From the NCBI GenBank assembly GCA_947095535.1, contig OX352772.1, positions 121,788,225 to 121,852,224 on the forward strand: a DNA stretch of 64,000 bases, in the 5' to 3' direction. This DNA comes from Poecilobothrus nobilitatus. Taxonomy: Eukaryota; Arthropoda; Insecta; Diptera; Dolichopodidae. The translations under genes were made by a program, and so were the position numbers. Under the pieces are notes generated by a model. That model had not been told where the DNA came from and searched no databases. It was given only the letters and a program-made list of their open reading frames with translations. Shown one piece after another: positions 1 to 11,424 of the stretch; position 1 is the stretch's first letter; each line of letters opens with the position of its first letter.

Positions 1-414
1 CACATAGTATATTTATATTGTTATAAGTATATCGCCATACATTGCAATATTTCTTTAAAAATATTTCCATTCATAGAATAATTTCTTATAAGTACAATAA
101 AATACATATATATGTATGTAAATACGGCGCTATATAAAATACATCTATACTTTTATCATTCATTCATCAGTGACATATACGATATGTAAATAAACATGAT
201 ATTATATAAGTACATATAAATAAAAATTCTTCAAGCAACCGTTATGTTCTTTATTTATTTACATTTTTTTGTACTACGCATTATATCCTCAACAATTTGA
301 AATTATCGAGTAAAACAAAATGCAAAGAATTCGTTAAAGAAATTTGTTAGAAAATTTGAAAAAATCAAGTAACACTTTCGTCAATTATAAGGTAACCCTA
401 TATTATTAAAAAAA
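1..414. other. AT-rich intergenic sequence
   Basis: No open frame, tandem repeat or terminal repeat that I can support. The sequence is AT-rich with short TATATGTA-type runs. Confidence 0.5.
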
Positions 415-1215
415 GTTGTTAACCGAAATAAGAGTATAATGTTGAAGCTTTAATTTTTATGTATTACTTGAAAAAATGTTTAACAAGAAATTTTCAGTTT
501 TTGACCCCTTACAGCTCCTAAACGGGGTTGATACAAAAAAAATTTCTGAAATGGTTCAAAGATCTAACTTCTGTCAAAATTTCAAGTTTCCAACTTAAAC
601 CGTTTAGAAGATATAAAGGTTAAAGGATTTTGCAATAATTCAGTTTCGCATAACGGTAAATTAAGATACCGTTTAGCATTAGTATATATTTATTATATAC
701 ATGTTTGTAAAGCTCATAATAGCACGTATCTTTTGAAATTTTCAGATTGAAGATATACCTTATAGAGCTTGTATTATAACAATTTAAATATAGAGATTTT
801 TTGAACTTTGGGGGGGCTGTAGCTCCTTAACGGATGAGGCTACAGAAATTTTTATATGAACAAAAAATGAATAGTTTTATGATATCTATTAGCAGTTAAA
901 ATTGCATGGCTCTATTTTAAAAAAAATTGTGAAGATCTAAAAGTTAGTTGTTCGGGAGCCAGCCGAAGTTTCGGTCGGAAGTCAACCAAAAAAATAGGGA
1001 ACCTACAAATTGCTCCCAGAATATTTTATGTAAATTTCAAGATTCTAGCTTTCTTAGTTTTTGAGTTGCTGACAGACGGACGGAAATGGCTTAATCGACT
1101 CAGAATTTGATTCTGATCCGATCCATACCTTTGAAGGTATATCTAGCTCGCTTATTTCGAGGTGTTACAAACGGAGGGGTAATTTTATTATACCCGATAC
1201 TTATCGTACGGGTAT
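415..1215. repeat. Dispersed non-coding repeat, copy 1
   Basis: This copy shares an ordered set of short blocks with 1216-1865 and 47593-48413: a block reading 'tttttgacccc...tacagctcc' (near 497), a block 'ggggctgtagctcc' (near 812), and a GACGGACGG microsatellite (near 1076). It ends in a short palindrome (tatacccg at 1189, cgggtata at 1209). There is no coding potential. Similar blocks are common in fly genomes. Boundaries are approximate because I aligned by eye. Confidence 0.6.
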
Positions 1216-1865
1216 AAAAAAATAATGTTCGAGCTTTAATTTTTGTATATTACTTCAAAAAAATTTGGACATGTGTTCAAGTTACAGCTGTTTAAAAATA
1301 AGGAATTTTTGTAGTTTTTGACCCCATACAGCTCCGAAACAGAAGGCGATACAAAAATATTTTCTGAAATGACCCATACTTAATTTGAAAGACCTAACTT
1401 CTCTCAATATTTTAAGTTTCTAACTTAAACCGTTTGGAAGATAGAAGGAATCAAGAGTTTTGAAAAATTTGAGTTTCGCATAACGGTGAAATAAAACACC
1501 GTATTGCCACAAGTATATTTTTATTGTATATACATTTTTAAAGCTAATAAAAGCATTTTAATATAGAACTTTCTCGAACTTTGGGAGCTGTAGCTCCGTA
1601 AAGGGTGGGGATACAGAAAAACGTTTTTAAAAATAAAATTAATATTTTTATGATCAGAAGTTAAAATTGTATGGCTCTATTTCAAGAAAAATGTGGGGAT
1701 GTAAAAGTTAGGTGTTCGAGAGCTGCCCGAAATTTTGGTCCGATCTCAAACAAAAAAAATAGGGGAAAAAATAGTTGTAAGAATCTTTTTTGTTAATTTC
1801 AAGACTCTAGCTTTCTTAGTTTTTGAGTTATCTTGCTAACGGACAAACGGACGGACGGTGTCACA
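1216..1865. repeat. Dispersed non-coding repeat, copy 2
   Basis: Second copy, directly following the first in the same orientation. It carries the same blocks in the same order (gacccc...cagctcc near 1318, gagctgtagctcc near 1585) and ends in GGACAAACGGACGGACGG near 1840. Head-to-tail placement suggests local tandem duplication or insertion of a dimer. Confidence 0.6.
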
Positions 1866-2109
1866 CAAAATTAAATGTCATTTAATTTTGCTGCAAATCG
1901 TTCAGTACAAATATGCAGTGCTAAATGCAACACCGTTGCAACATTCTCCAACATAAATGCAACATTCTCCTAAACGCGACCAATGTTCTGAAGAAAAAAG
2001 AAAAGAAGAAAATAACAACAACATTAATTTTTTGTTACACAACAAGAGAAGCAAAGAAAAAGAGTACAAATTCCAAGGAATAGAACAACGTCAACGTAGG
2101 ATGTCAACA

Positions 2110-2370
2110 AATTTTCTCATATTGTAATTTAATTCAATCTGTTTGTTTTGTCAATTTTCCCATTCTTTAATTCAACAAAAGAAACCGCGCTTAATATTTT
2201 TCTCCCCGGTAAATTATTAATTTCTCGAATTATTGCCCTTCATAATTCATAAACAAATTAATATCACTTTCTCTCTCCCACTTCATCGTTAATCATGTCA
2301 TTAATATTATATGTAATTCTTAATTTCCCATTAAAAGTTTTCGCGATAAGTGAAATCAGGTTCAATCTAT
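2110..2370 (+). mobile_element. Errantivirus-type LTR fragment
   Basis: This segment matches the LTR at 47180-47430 in the same orientation (shared: tctcatattgtaatttaatt, aaaccgc..taatatttttctc, and the ttcgcgataa block). The match stops at about 2370, where minus-strand pol sequence begins without any intervening host DNA. This is a rearrangement junction, not a normal LTR/internal boundary. Confidence 0.75.
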
Positions 2371-3090
2371 CTAGTTTTTTTGGAACAACCCATATAGCGC
2401 TATTGTATGGGCTATTGGAGGGTTGAATAATATCTTGTCTCAACATTTCTTTTATCTGTTTATTTACCTCTTCCTTATGAATTTTACGGAATCTATATAT
2501 TTTACTGTAGATTGGTTGAAAACAAGTAATTATTATTTGATGTTTCACATCATTTACGCAAGTTAAATTGCCCTCATCTTTAAAAAAGCAATCTTTGTTT
2601 TTCTGTAAAATATGTTTTAAATATCTTTCTTCTTTTTTTATCAAATTGTCGTTTCGTAATACTTCAAATAAGTCATGGTTGTTTAAATCTAACGGTTCTA
2701 GTTGATATATATTTGTTGTGGAATAGGCGTAATTAAATTTTGTAGCCTTTTTGTACACTACAATTTCTCCATTAAGTAGGTCAATTTTGGGAACAATGAG
2801 AGAAAGTAAATTTAGAGCTATAATAGCACTAAATTTTTTATTAGAATGGTTAGTTACTTTCCATGACATTGAAGTAGGCTCATTGAATTGGTCTGGTATT
2901 TTGTGTCATTATTAAATTATTTTATCACAAATTTGGCTACCAGTAATAGTTTGCAATTCTATAGGGTTAAATAATTTATTATATCCCTTTAACGGAAAAA
3001 TGTTATGGTCTATAATAGAAGTAACTGCTCCTGTGTCTATTAGGCAATCTACTTTTTGTCCCTCTAGAGTCAAAATTGTTATGGGTAGTC
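2371..3090 (-). pseudogene. Errantivirus-like pol fragment (protease, start of RT), minus copy
   Basis: Translated on the minus strand, this shows the aspartic protease active site DTGA (codons near 3030-3045) followed by the pre-RT and RT entry region with the motif IIQPSNSPYNSAIWVVPKK, typical of 17.6/297/gypsy pol. The long minus frame at 2264-2869 then reads into chance codons from the adjoining LTR, so its last ~30 residues are not pol. The RT palm, RNase H and integrase are absent. This is a dead fragment and forms one arm of an inverted repeat with 4755-5815. Confidence 0.8.
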
Positions 3091-3129
3091 TACTGTTGGG
3101 AGCGTCAAAGGAAAATTTTCAATGCATTT

Positions 3130-4007
3130 TGTCGTATTATGTTCTATATCTATTGAATTGGGGTTATAATAATCCACGTCCATTGCGTTTGGATCAGGAT
3201 TGTTATAATAGTTCTTATTGTTTCTAAAGGTTCCAGAATTGAACCTTTGGTTACTTCAATAATTACCCAATTTTTCGTGGTAACTGTTAGAATTGTTAAA
3301 ATTGTTTCTATTGTTAGTGTGATAAAAACGATTAAAATTAATAGCAGGAATGTTATTAGTCCCGTTAATGTTATTATTAGAATAGTAATTATTAAAGTTA
3401 TGATTTATATTATTATTATTGTTTGAAAAAGCATTATGATTAAAATTATTATGATGGTTTTTAGGTCTATACGAGAAGTTATAAGTTCTCGATTAAGCCT
3501 TGATATGCTTCCTCTAATGTATTTAAATTCTTGGACCTAATAAACATGGAATCCACCCTGTCAATTTTATTTAGAAATTTATCTAAAATTGACCTTTCTT
3601 TATTTCTGGGTTGAAATTCTCCAAGTTGACTCTAGTGAATTTTTTATATTTAGTTTTTCTAATATTATAACTAATTTAGAATAAATTTGACTTACATTTT
3701 TATCTGGAATTTGATCCGCTTGTTCTTTAAGCTTTAAATAGCTTTCTGCTACGCCAAAAGATTTAATGAGCTGCAATTTAACTTGTTCCCACGTTGGATT
3801 TTGTAATCGCCTGATGCTAATAACGGCATTCCCTTGTATTTTAAAGTGTAATATCCTATTAATATAACCTCTTCGTTGTGCGTCTTGAACCCAGTTCAAT
3901 AAAGTGTCGACTTCCGATATATACGAAGAAAGTGAATAAGTATCGCTCCCAGAAAACACTGGTATTGAGCGAGCTTCTTTTACAATGTCGTTAAATGTTA
4001 ATGCCAA
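3130..4007 (-). pseudogene. Errantivirus-like gag, minus copy
   Basis: Minus frame 3600-4007 starts with ATG and gives 135 residues beginning MALTFNDIVKEARSIPVFSG, the usual start of gag in 17.6/297/gypsy-type elements; residues ~25-100 hold the conserved LLNWVQDAQRRGY and ALQNPTWEQVK-like region. Downstream (3130-3600) an Asn-rich tail, as seen in many errantivirus Gag C-termini, is readable only in interrupted frames. Gag forms the particle core. Confidence 0.75.
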
Positions 4008-4760
4008 TTTTTTTTTTTTTTATTAAAAAAAAGTTTTAAAAAAAAAATTTATAAAAGTTTAATATTATTATGTTTTTTTTTTGTTTAATTTTACAGAATA
4101 AAATAAAGCAACTCTCAAGTTGAAGGAATATAATTGTTTTTTTTTTTGGCATTTTATTTTAGTTATAGTTATTTAAATATCTTGTATCAAAAGTTTTTAT
4201 TTATTTTGTTTTATTTTGATTTTTAACAAATTGACTCGGCAAATTGTTATTAAAGAATACCGATTAACTCGTTGATAGGAGACGTTGCACTAATCACTTA
4301 TAACTGAATTAAAGTTAATATAATGTTAATGTAATGTCGGAATACTACCGATTAAATTAAAAAAACAATATTAAATACATTAAAACAAAAATAAAATTTG
4401 GTGTTATTATTTTTATTTATTCCTTTTATTATATAAATATTTGAATTATTTACTTAATATTAGCTTTTTATTTAAATATATTAATTTTTATATATTCCTT
4501 ATTCAAAAAGGAATCGAGGAAGATTGATAAACTTATAAGACTGATTTTTAATTGAAAGAATGTTAGTATTTATAATAATTAATTGCAAGAATCAGCATTT
4601 AATTTGTGAGAAAATTTATTGAACCTGATTTCACTTATCGCGAAAACTTTTAATGGGAAATTAAGAATTACATATAATATTAATGACATGATTAACGATG
4701 AAGTGGGAGAGAGAAAGTGATATTAATTTGTTTATGAATTATTGCCCTTCATAATTCTTT
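4008..4760 (-). mobile_element. Errantivirus LTR and leader, minus orientation
   Basis: 4385-4760 is the reverse complement of LTR sequence at 47300-48525: shared blocks include aaaggaatcgag, the ttcgcgataa block and aataacaccaaattttattttt. It lacks the insertions found in the 47-48 kb copy, so it gives the better LTR reference. 4008-4384 lies between LTR and gag start and would be the rest of the LTR and leader. I could not identify a primer-binding site. The + strand gag resumes abruptly at about 4755. Confidence 0.7.
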
Positions 4761-5108
4761 TCAAGCAATAATAATAATATAAATCATAACTTTAATAATT
4801 AGTATTCTAATAATAACATTAACGGGACTAATAACATTCCTGCTATTAATTTTAATCGTTTTTATCACACTAACAATAGAAACAATTTCAACAATTCTAA
4901 CAGTTTCCACGAAAAATTGGGTAATTATAGAAGTAACCAAAGGTTCAATTCTGGAACCTTTAGAAACAATAAGAACTATTATAACAATCCTGATCCAAAG
5001 GCAATGGACGTGGATTATTATAACCCCAATTCAATAGATATAGAGCATAATACGACAAAATGCATTGAAAATTTTCCTTTGACGCCTCCAACAGTAGACT
5101 ACCCATAA
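4755..5108 (+). pseudogene. Errantivirus-like gag C-terminus, plus copy
   Basis: Asn-rich coding remnant (open at 4917-5108: MGNYRSNQRFNSGTFRNNKN and onward, then VDYYNPNSIDIEHN). It is the inverted counterpart of 3060-3440. The 5' part of gag and the leader are missing: at 4755 the sequence switches directly from minus-oriented LTR to gag. Confidence 0.7.
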
Positions 5109-6005
5109 CAATTTTGACTCTAGAGGGACAAAAAGTAGATTGCCTAATAGACACAGGAGCAGTTACTTCTATTATAGACCATAACATTTTTTCGTTAAAG
5201 GGATATAATAAATTATTTAACCCTATAGAATTGCAAACTATTACTTGTAGCCAAATTTGTGATAAAATAATTTAATAATGACACAAAATACTAGACGAAT
5301 TCAATGAGCCTACTTCAATGTCATGGAAAGTGACTAACCTTTCTAATAAAAAATTTAGTGCTATTATAGCTCTAAATTTACTTTCTCTAATTGTTCCCAA
5401 AATTGACCTACTTAATGGAGAAATTGTGGTGTACAAAAAGGCTACAAAATTTAATTACGCCTATTCCACAACAAATATATATCAACTAGAACCGTTAGAT
5501 TTAAACAACCATGACTTATTTGAAGTATTACGAAACGACAATTTGATAAAAAAAGAAGAAAGATATTTAAAACATATTTTACAGAAAAACAAAGATTGCT
5601 TTTTTAAAGATGAGGGCAATTTAACTTGCGTAAATGATGTGAAACATCAAATAATAATTACTTGTTTTCAACCAATCTACAGTAAAATATATAGATTCCG
5701 TAAAATTCATGAGGAAGAGATAAATAAACAGATAAAAGAAATGTTGAGACAAGATATTATTCAACCCTCCAATAGCCCATACAATAGCCTTATATGGGTT
5801 GTTCCAAAAAACTAGATAATACAGACAAACAGAATTGGCGGACAGTAATTGACTACCAAAACGAAAAAGCAAACTAAACGAAATCACAATCAATTAAATG
5901 AATATGAGTATACTATCGAATACGTGTAAGGAAACGAAAACAAAGTCGCAGACTTCTTGAGTCGTATTGATTCTAATAAATTTGAAATAAATACTTTAAA
6001 TAAAA
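5100..6005 (+). pseudogene. Errantivirus-like pol 5' part with large internal RT deletion
   Basis: Protease motif DTGAVTSII is encoded near 5145-5172. The frame 5318-5815 (165 aa) carries the pre-RT/RT start up to IIQPSNSPYNSLIWVVPK. After a stop at 5813-5815 the RT reading continues briefly (NWRTVIDYQ near 5838), then jumps to the last part of RNase H (motif ENKVADFLSRID near 5935-5970). The fingers/palm with the YxDD box and most of RNase H are therefore deleted. No active polymerase could be made. Confidence 0.8.
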
Positions 6006-6508
6006 AACGTCGAATACATCCCATGAGTGCAGTCTGGAATTAACCACAGACTCTAAAAAGTATAAAATTATACTGTCATATAAAACCAAAGGAAGTTAAA
6101 TCAAATAAAAAATTTAAAATAACACCCATCAACCCAGTCTGGAACGATCCCCAGGCGTTAGACCGTATGAGGCTATAAGTTAAGAATTTGCTACTCCGGG
6201 ATCGATAAAAAAAATAAATTTTAATTTAAATTTTTTTGTAAATTTTGTTATCTGAAAATGTTTTATTAAATAAAAAGATTAATTAATTTAAAATTAAACG
6301 GTCTTTCTTTATTGACTATCAAATTAGTATTACCATAAAATAATTAAGTTTTTGATTATCCAAATATTCGTACTTGCACTCACATGTTATTGCAACGTGA
6401 TTTGCCGATGTGGGAAAATATGATTTTAATATTTCCCAACTGTTATAATTTTGCTATGTGACAAGTTGTTGCGAAATAATTAGGTGCGTTAACTTTTAAA
6501 AGTGGAAT
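6006..6508. other. Unassigned insert within errantivirus pol
   Basis: In related elements the RNase H tail runs on to the integrase N-terminus with little spacer; here about 500 bp of unrelated AT-rich sequence intervenes. It contains two similar 'cccatnnn..cagtctggaa' blocks (near 6020 and 6126). I do not recognise the insert and see no clear target duplication. Confidence 0.4.
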
Positions 6509-7705
6509 TTGATCTGGACAATAAATGTTATTAACTTATACGCAAATATAAAACCCAAACAAATAGGAAAAAATGTTTTAAACAAAAATGATTCTGAGTT
6601 AGCAACTATTCATAGTGGTGCCGAAGATTTGGGTGACCACATTCCTATCTCAGAAAATATTATTAACAAATACCATACTCAAATTCATTTAGTAAAAGAA
6701 AAACGTAAACAATTAATAATCAAATACAACCACTTCAAACAAATCTATATTTCTGAAAGTGATTTAAATAATAATGAACGATCTATTAAGAAGATATATT
6801 AGAAAAGGTATGACGGAAATTTATTCTGAATTACAAAACCCGAAATATAACGTTTTATAACGAAAATTAATTGAACTATTTTCTAATGATCAAAATGTAA
6901 AATTCATTAAATGCAATAATAAAGCTTTAGATAGTGACAAGGACGTAATTAAAATTACAAAAACAACAACAGAAGACGAAACACACAAAACAACAAATCA
7001 CAGAGGAATTTTAGAAAATTATAACGAATTAAAAACTATCCACTATTATCCAAGACTCAAAGAGCTAATTCATCAATATGTCAACAAACGTCATATTTGT
7101 AACTTACAAAAATACGGCAGAAAACCTGACAAATACTAATTTGAAATCACGAAATCCCTTCAGAACCCAATGAAATAATACATGGAGACTTATTCTTCTG
7201 TTACAAGGAAGTTTATTTAACAGTATTTAACGGAATTCGATTACTATAATACAAGCTTTAAAAAAGAAATTTGCAATATTCGGTAAACCTAAAAAAATCG
7301 TATTTGATAACGAATTGAATACCATTAATATGAAAAGACTTTTTGAGGATAGAAAATATAGAATCACACTATAGTTCTCCTCGATGTCATACTGGCAACT
7401 CACATATTGAAAGAGTTCATGAAACCCTAAATGAGCACTTGCGTATTCTAGAAGCTTAAAAATCTAAATTAAGCCGATAATAAAAAATTATATTTGCCGC
7501 GGAAAACTACAATAATAGCATTCATTATCTTATTTACCTTAGAAAAACCTATAAATTTCCTTAAAAACAAAGTTACTAATTTAGATATTATCAAGGAAAG
7601 ATTGAATAAAGTAAAAAATACTACAATCGTAAAATTAAATGAAAAGAGAAAATCTTTCTCACCAGAAAATAAAGCTGAAATACTTATAAGCGGTAAGTTA
7701 TAAAC
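6509..7705 (+). pseudogene. Errantivirus-like integrase
   Basis: Reading in shifting frames: the linker motif HIPISENIINKYHTQ (frame 6509-6802), the zinc-binding region NHRGILENYNELK...YYPRLKELI (near 6996-7075) in which the first zinc cysteine appears replaced, then DDE core parts PKKIVFDNE (second Asp, near 7290) and SHIERVHETLNEHLRIL (Glu, near 7405-7455). The first core segment is largely lost around 7190-7240. Several stops and frameshifts make it inactive. Family: Ty3/gypsy integrase of the 17.6/297 type. Confidence 0.85.
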
Positions 7706-7996
7706 ACCTGCATAAATACATTAAAATAAAAATTAAACTTGATAGTAATAGACTAAAATATCTTAGAAATAAAAATATCCACCCAACAAGAATAAAACGA
7801 AACTTTAAATTCTTTACAGAAAATCAAGACAAAAACAAAAGTAAAAACAAAGACAATCCTGGTGAGACTTCTTCAACTAACTATATTTCTATTAACACTG
7901 CAACTTACTAACACCTCAACAATTTCTATAGAAAAATTAGAAAATTAAGGAGGATTCCAAATAATAAGATTAACAAAAACGCAATTAATATTAAAC
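7706..7996 (+). pseudogene. Errantivirus env, 5' end (continues at 45961)
   Basis: After the integrase tail, a hydrophobic run typical of an env signal peptide is readable near 7866-7915, followed by IIRLTKTQLIL near 7960-7990. Reading then breaks into LOA sequence. The 10 bases at 7987-7996 recur with one mismatch at 45951-45960, after which env-like sequence resumes (HFKILHIIDTNEF). Env is the envelope glycoprotein that distinguishes errantiviruses from plain gypsy elements. Confidence 0.65.
7987..7996. repeat. Left target-site duplication of the LOA-type insertion
   Basis: aatattaaac here, aatatcaaac at 45951-45960 (9 of 10 identical). The left copy abuts the 5' end of the LOA-type LINE, the right copy abuts its CCAACCAACCAACC 3' tail, and env coding sequence lies on both outer sides. 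Confidence 0.7.
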
Positions 7997-8382
7997 TGAG
8001 TATGACAGTCTCCTTGGGGGACCCTGCGCCACTCCATTGTAAGTAGCACTGCTTCACAGAACTCTTTTTGAGAAACGAATATGTACGGGAGCTCTGTATA
8101 TGTCGACTGTCCTTTCTCGCCAAACTCGTGAGAACACAAATGAAAAAAAAAAATAATAAAAAAACAAACAAACATCTTCTGAAGATGAGTTATTTGTCTT
8201 CAGTCAGGAGACTATTATTGGTACCAAACGGAGTACCCCTTCAGCAATGAAACCAGGACTCAGCCAGGGTCCTGCAAAAGTTATAATGCCATAGTGCTCT
8301 AAAGCCATCAGGTTCAAATAGTAGTGGAAATACCAGTCATGGTATAAACTATGAACTAAATATATACTTCATGGTATAAACT
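7997..8382 (+). mobile_element. LOA-type LINE 5' UTR
   Basis: Non-coding sequence between the target duplication and the ORF1 start at 8383. It contains a direct repeat tcatggtataaactatgaa (8338 and 8369). Extent is inferred from the target duplication on one side and the ATG on the other. Confidence 0.55.
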
Positions 8383-8705
8383 ATGAATTCGACTAAAAAG
8401 AAGTCGAATTTAAGCTTTTTATCAGCTTTCAAGAAACGGTACCAGAAAGCTAAGTTCATATTGGGCAAGATAGCTCAGAACAAAGCCAAAGGTATTGTTA
8501 ACCAAAGGGATCCAGACACATGAAGAAATATAACGAGATTGTGCAAGTGTATGAATCGCACAAATCTGAAAAAGATTTGTCTAAAAGGAATAGGTCACAC
8601 GATGCACCCAGTCCTTGCGCAGAAAGAACGAAGGTGCCTAGGATGAATCTACATAGCAGTTCGAAAATTGTAGAACATAAAAATTACAATGATATAGTAA
8701 AAGAC
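8383..8705 (+). pseudogene. LOA-type LINE ORF1, N-terminal part (copy A)
   Basis: ATG at 8383 opens a Lys-rich frame (MNSTKKKSNLSFLSAFKKRY) that stops at 8521; coding continues in another frame (8520-8700) with NEIVQVYESHKSEKDLSKRN. Around 8700 ORF1 is fused directly to RT sequence through a shared tgtgt, removing the ORF1 C-terminus and the endonuclease. ORF1 protein binds the element RNA. Confidence 0.6.
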
Positions 8706-9221
8706 AGTTTATGTGTTTACCCATTTTCCAGGGTGAATTGAGGATACCCATGTGATTAACCAAGCGATGGAGACTAGAGCCCGAAGCGGCCCTGACGAAT
8801 GGGTTAATTCAGTTATAACGGAGGAAAAAGTTGCCTGGGCAATTGGTGACTTCGCTCCATACAAAGAAGAAAGGAATGAAGGGACTTGAAGTTATATTAA
8901 TTACAAAGCTGTTCAGAAGCAGCCTCACTTTTGGTCATATTCCCCTGCAATGGAGGCGGGTGAATGTGAACTTTATTCCAAAAGCTAGGAAAAGAGGGCA
9001 CGAAACCGAAAGACTTTAGACCGATCAGTCTATCATCCTTTTTATTGAAAACTCTCGAAAGAACACTCAAGTTAGAACTTAGAAGAGTACTACAGAGTAC
9101 TCCGCTATGTAAGTATCAACATGCCTATCGTAAGGGCAAGTCAAGAGAGAATACACTGAGTGAACTAACGCGGGACTTGGAACAATCGATTCAGTATGAG
9201 GAATATACATTGGTTACCTTT
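8706..9221 (+). pseudogene. LOA-type LINE RT fragment (copy A)
   Basis: Matches RT at 11190-11424 and 43640-44165: readable parts are FGHIPLQWRRVNVNFIPKA (near 8930) and KYQHAYRKGKSRENTLSEL (near 9110-9160). It ends at 9221, where the copy jumps back to ORF1 sequence (cccagtcctggcgcagaaag) matching 8609 onward. The catalytic YADD region is absent. Confidence 0.75.
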
Positions 9222-10025
9222 TTCGGCCCAGTCCTGGCGCAGAAAGAACCAAGGTGCCTAGGATGAATCTACATAACAGTTCGGAAACTGTAGCACAAAA
9301 AAATTACAATGATATTAAAAAGACAGTTTATGTGTTGCAGTTGTCAACGAGAGAGTCAGTAACAGGAAAGTTTTCAATGATCTGTTAATCAAGCTTGAGG
9401 CGAAACTTTCCAACATCGTCAATGAGTTTATCCTAGGAGGTGCAGGAGGACCACTCCCTTGCTTTGATTCATCCGACGTAGTCACGGGCTACAGGGTAAT
9501 CAGATGCGAGGTTCAGTTCTCCTTGAATTTCTTTAACAAAAGCATTGCTAAGATAGGCAGTGCTTGGGAGCAAGCCAAAATCGGAATAATCTCAGCTAGC
9601 AAAATCCCTAGCAGACCTAGACCCCGAATCTGATTGCCTAGGATGGAGATAAGCGGGGAAAAGCTCCTCGAGTGTCTCCGTTTACATAACCCGACGGTTT
9701 CAATGGGGAACTGGTCGGTGATAACGAAGGAGAAATCGTCAAATGATCTGCTGAAAAACAGTATATCGTTTCTCCTTCTTATCAGTGAGCAAAGTCAGGG
9801 TCCTTTGCAGAAGCTGCAAAATAAACTGAGGTTTGGTATATGGCACACCAAACTAAAAATATTTAAGCCAGACAGTCCAGACATAGCCGGCCTGGACGAA
9901 GCAAGTGGGCTGCTGGGAGACTTAGCAATAGACAAGGAGTCTACAGCAGCTGGTTGTGAGCTAAGCAATTCGGGTGGTGCAGATTACCCTAAGGCACTCT
10001 AAGTGTGCCTAGGATAATCTGCTAG
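9222..10025 (+). pseudogene. LOA-type LINE ORF1, C-terminal part (copy B)
   Basis: Begins with a repeat of 8609-8700 and continues into the ORF1 C-terminal domain. The frame 9634-10002 (122 aa, LPRMEISGEKLLECLRLHNP and on) follows ASKIPSRPRP near 9596-9625, which resembles the DUF4780-type domain of LOA/Bilbo ORF1 proteins. A stop separates the two parts. The domain name is from memory of the family, not a search. Confidence 0.65.
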
Positions 10026-10840
10026 TTCTCCTAGGTTAGGAGGACTTGGACATAGCCCTCATACAAGAACCATGGGTTAACGCCTCCAAGATTAGAGGGT
10101 TAAACAGCTGTATTTATAATCCATTCTACAAGAATGTAAATTTAGAAAGAGATAAATCAAGAACTGGTGTTCTAGTTAGAAAACATATAAGTGCACATCT
10201 CTGTTCCAATTTTAGTTATGAAGATTTGACAGTTGTCAAACTGGAAATGCAGAATAATGTGAGCGTGTATATAAGTTCCGTGTACATTTCACATGACGAA
10301 CCCGCTCGACCGCCCCGGCTTCAGCAGTTGGTAGTTGCCACAGATGGCAAATTCATCTCAGGCTGTGATGCTAATGCACGGCATACCCGTGCCCATATAA
10401 ATATGGGGTAGCTCGGAAACGAATGAACAAGGTGAGTCATTATTTGATTTTATTTTAAATAGCAATCTAAATATATGCAATGGGGGCAGTAACCCCACCT
10501 TCATATTTCGGATAGTTCGGACATTTCAAGGTCGGATAGTTTTCCAGATTGGGCAGATGTGTTAGATATTATATGTATAAGTAATGACCAAACCCTAAAT
10601 ATAGAGAAATGGGGAGTATCCGAGAAAATATCTTTTTCGGACCACATATGGATTTTCTTCAATATCAATTTTAAGCCTGAAAATCCCAAGCCCTACAGAA
10701 ACCCCAAGGCTATTGACTGGGGGAAATTCAGAAAAGTAGCTAAAAAAAAGCTTTTGGTAATAGCTAATTTAGATATCGTAAATGAAAATGAGGTAGAAAG
10801 GAGAACTGAAATGTTTACAAGGGCCATGGATGTTCATTGA
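10026..10840 (+). pseudogene. LOA-type LINE endonuclease (copy B)
   Basis: Apurinic-type endonuclease that nicks the target to prime reverse transcription. The frame 10046-10411 holds MDIALIQEPWVNASKIRGLN (catalytic Glu in QEPW) and the motif ISGCDANARHT; a second frame 10559-10840 holds DHIWIFFNIN near the SDH box (FSDHIW). A stop at about 10411 and frame changes interrupt it. It is near-identical to 42508-43284. Confidence 0.8.
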
Positions 10841-11424
10841 AAGAGGCATGTTCTATTCAGCGTAGCAAAAAAACCATACCGTAAAACCATACCCGGTCTG
10901 GTGGAATGAGAACTTATGTAATCTAAGAAAGTAGACTAGAGACGCCTACAATATCTGTTTCAGGCAGAAAAGTGGCAACTCTATAAGGACCAACTTAGGG
11001 AATATAAGGAAGCAATCCAATTGGCTAAAACCCAATCATGGAAGGATTATTGCGAATCAATTGAAAGTACTAGAGACTCAACCAGACTTAACATAGTTTT
11101 ATTTAGAGAACACTCCAATCATTCCTTCCTAAGAACTGTGGAAGGGAAATCGACTGATTCAGCCGCTGAAACCCTAGATCTTTTAGTGTCTACCCATTTT
11201 CCAGGGTGCATTGATGACGTCCATGTGATTAACCAAGCGTTGGAGACTAGAGTTCGACGAATGGGTTAACTCAGTTAACCAAGCGTTGGAGAGCGGCCTT
11301 GATGAATGGGTTAACTCAGTTATAACGGAGGAAAAGGTTGCCTGGGCAATTGGTAAATTCGCTCCATACAAAGCTGCAAGTTTAGACGTTATTTTTCCAA
11401 AAGTGGCGCAAGAAATGAAGGGAC
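10841..11424 (+). pseudogene. LOA-type LINE, start of RT (copy B), cut at Polinton junction
   Basis: Linker and RT entry: KTQSWKDYCESIESTRDSTR (11021 on), then AWAIGKFAPYKAASLDVIFP near 11339-11398. It has a local internal repeat of 'ttaaccaagcgttggaga' (11228 and 11276). The LOA match ends at gaagggactt (about 11424), where the Polinton terminal repeat begins. Confidence 0.75.

Noticed and set aside
3000..3227. 75-codon frame (and the matching one at 4960-5187)
   Set aside because: Antisense shadow of the errantivirus protease region; it appears twice only because of the inverted repeat.
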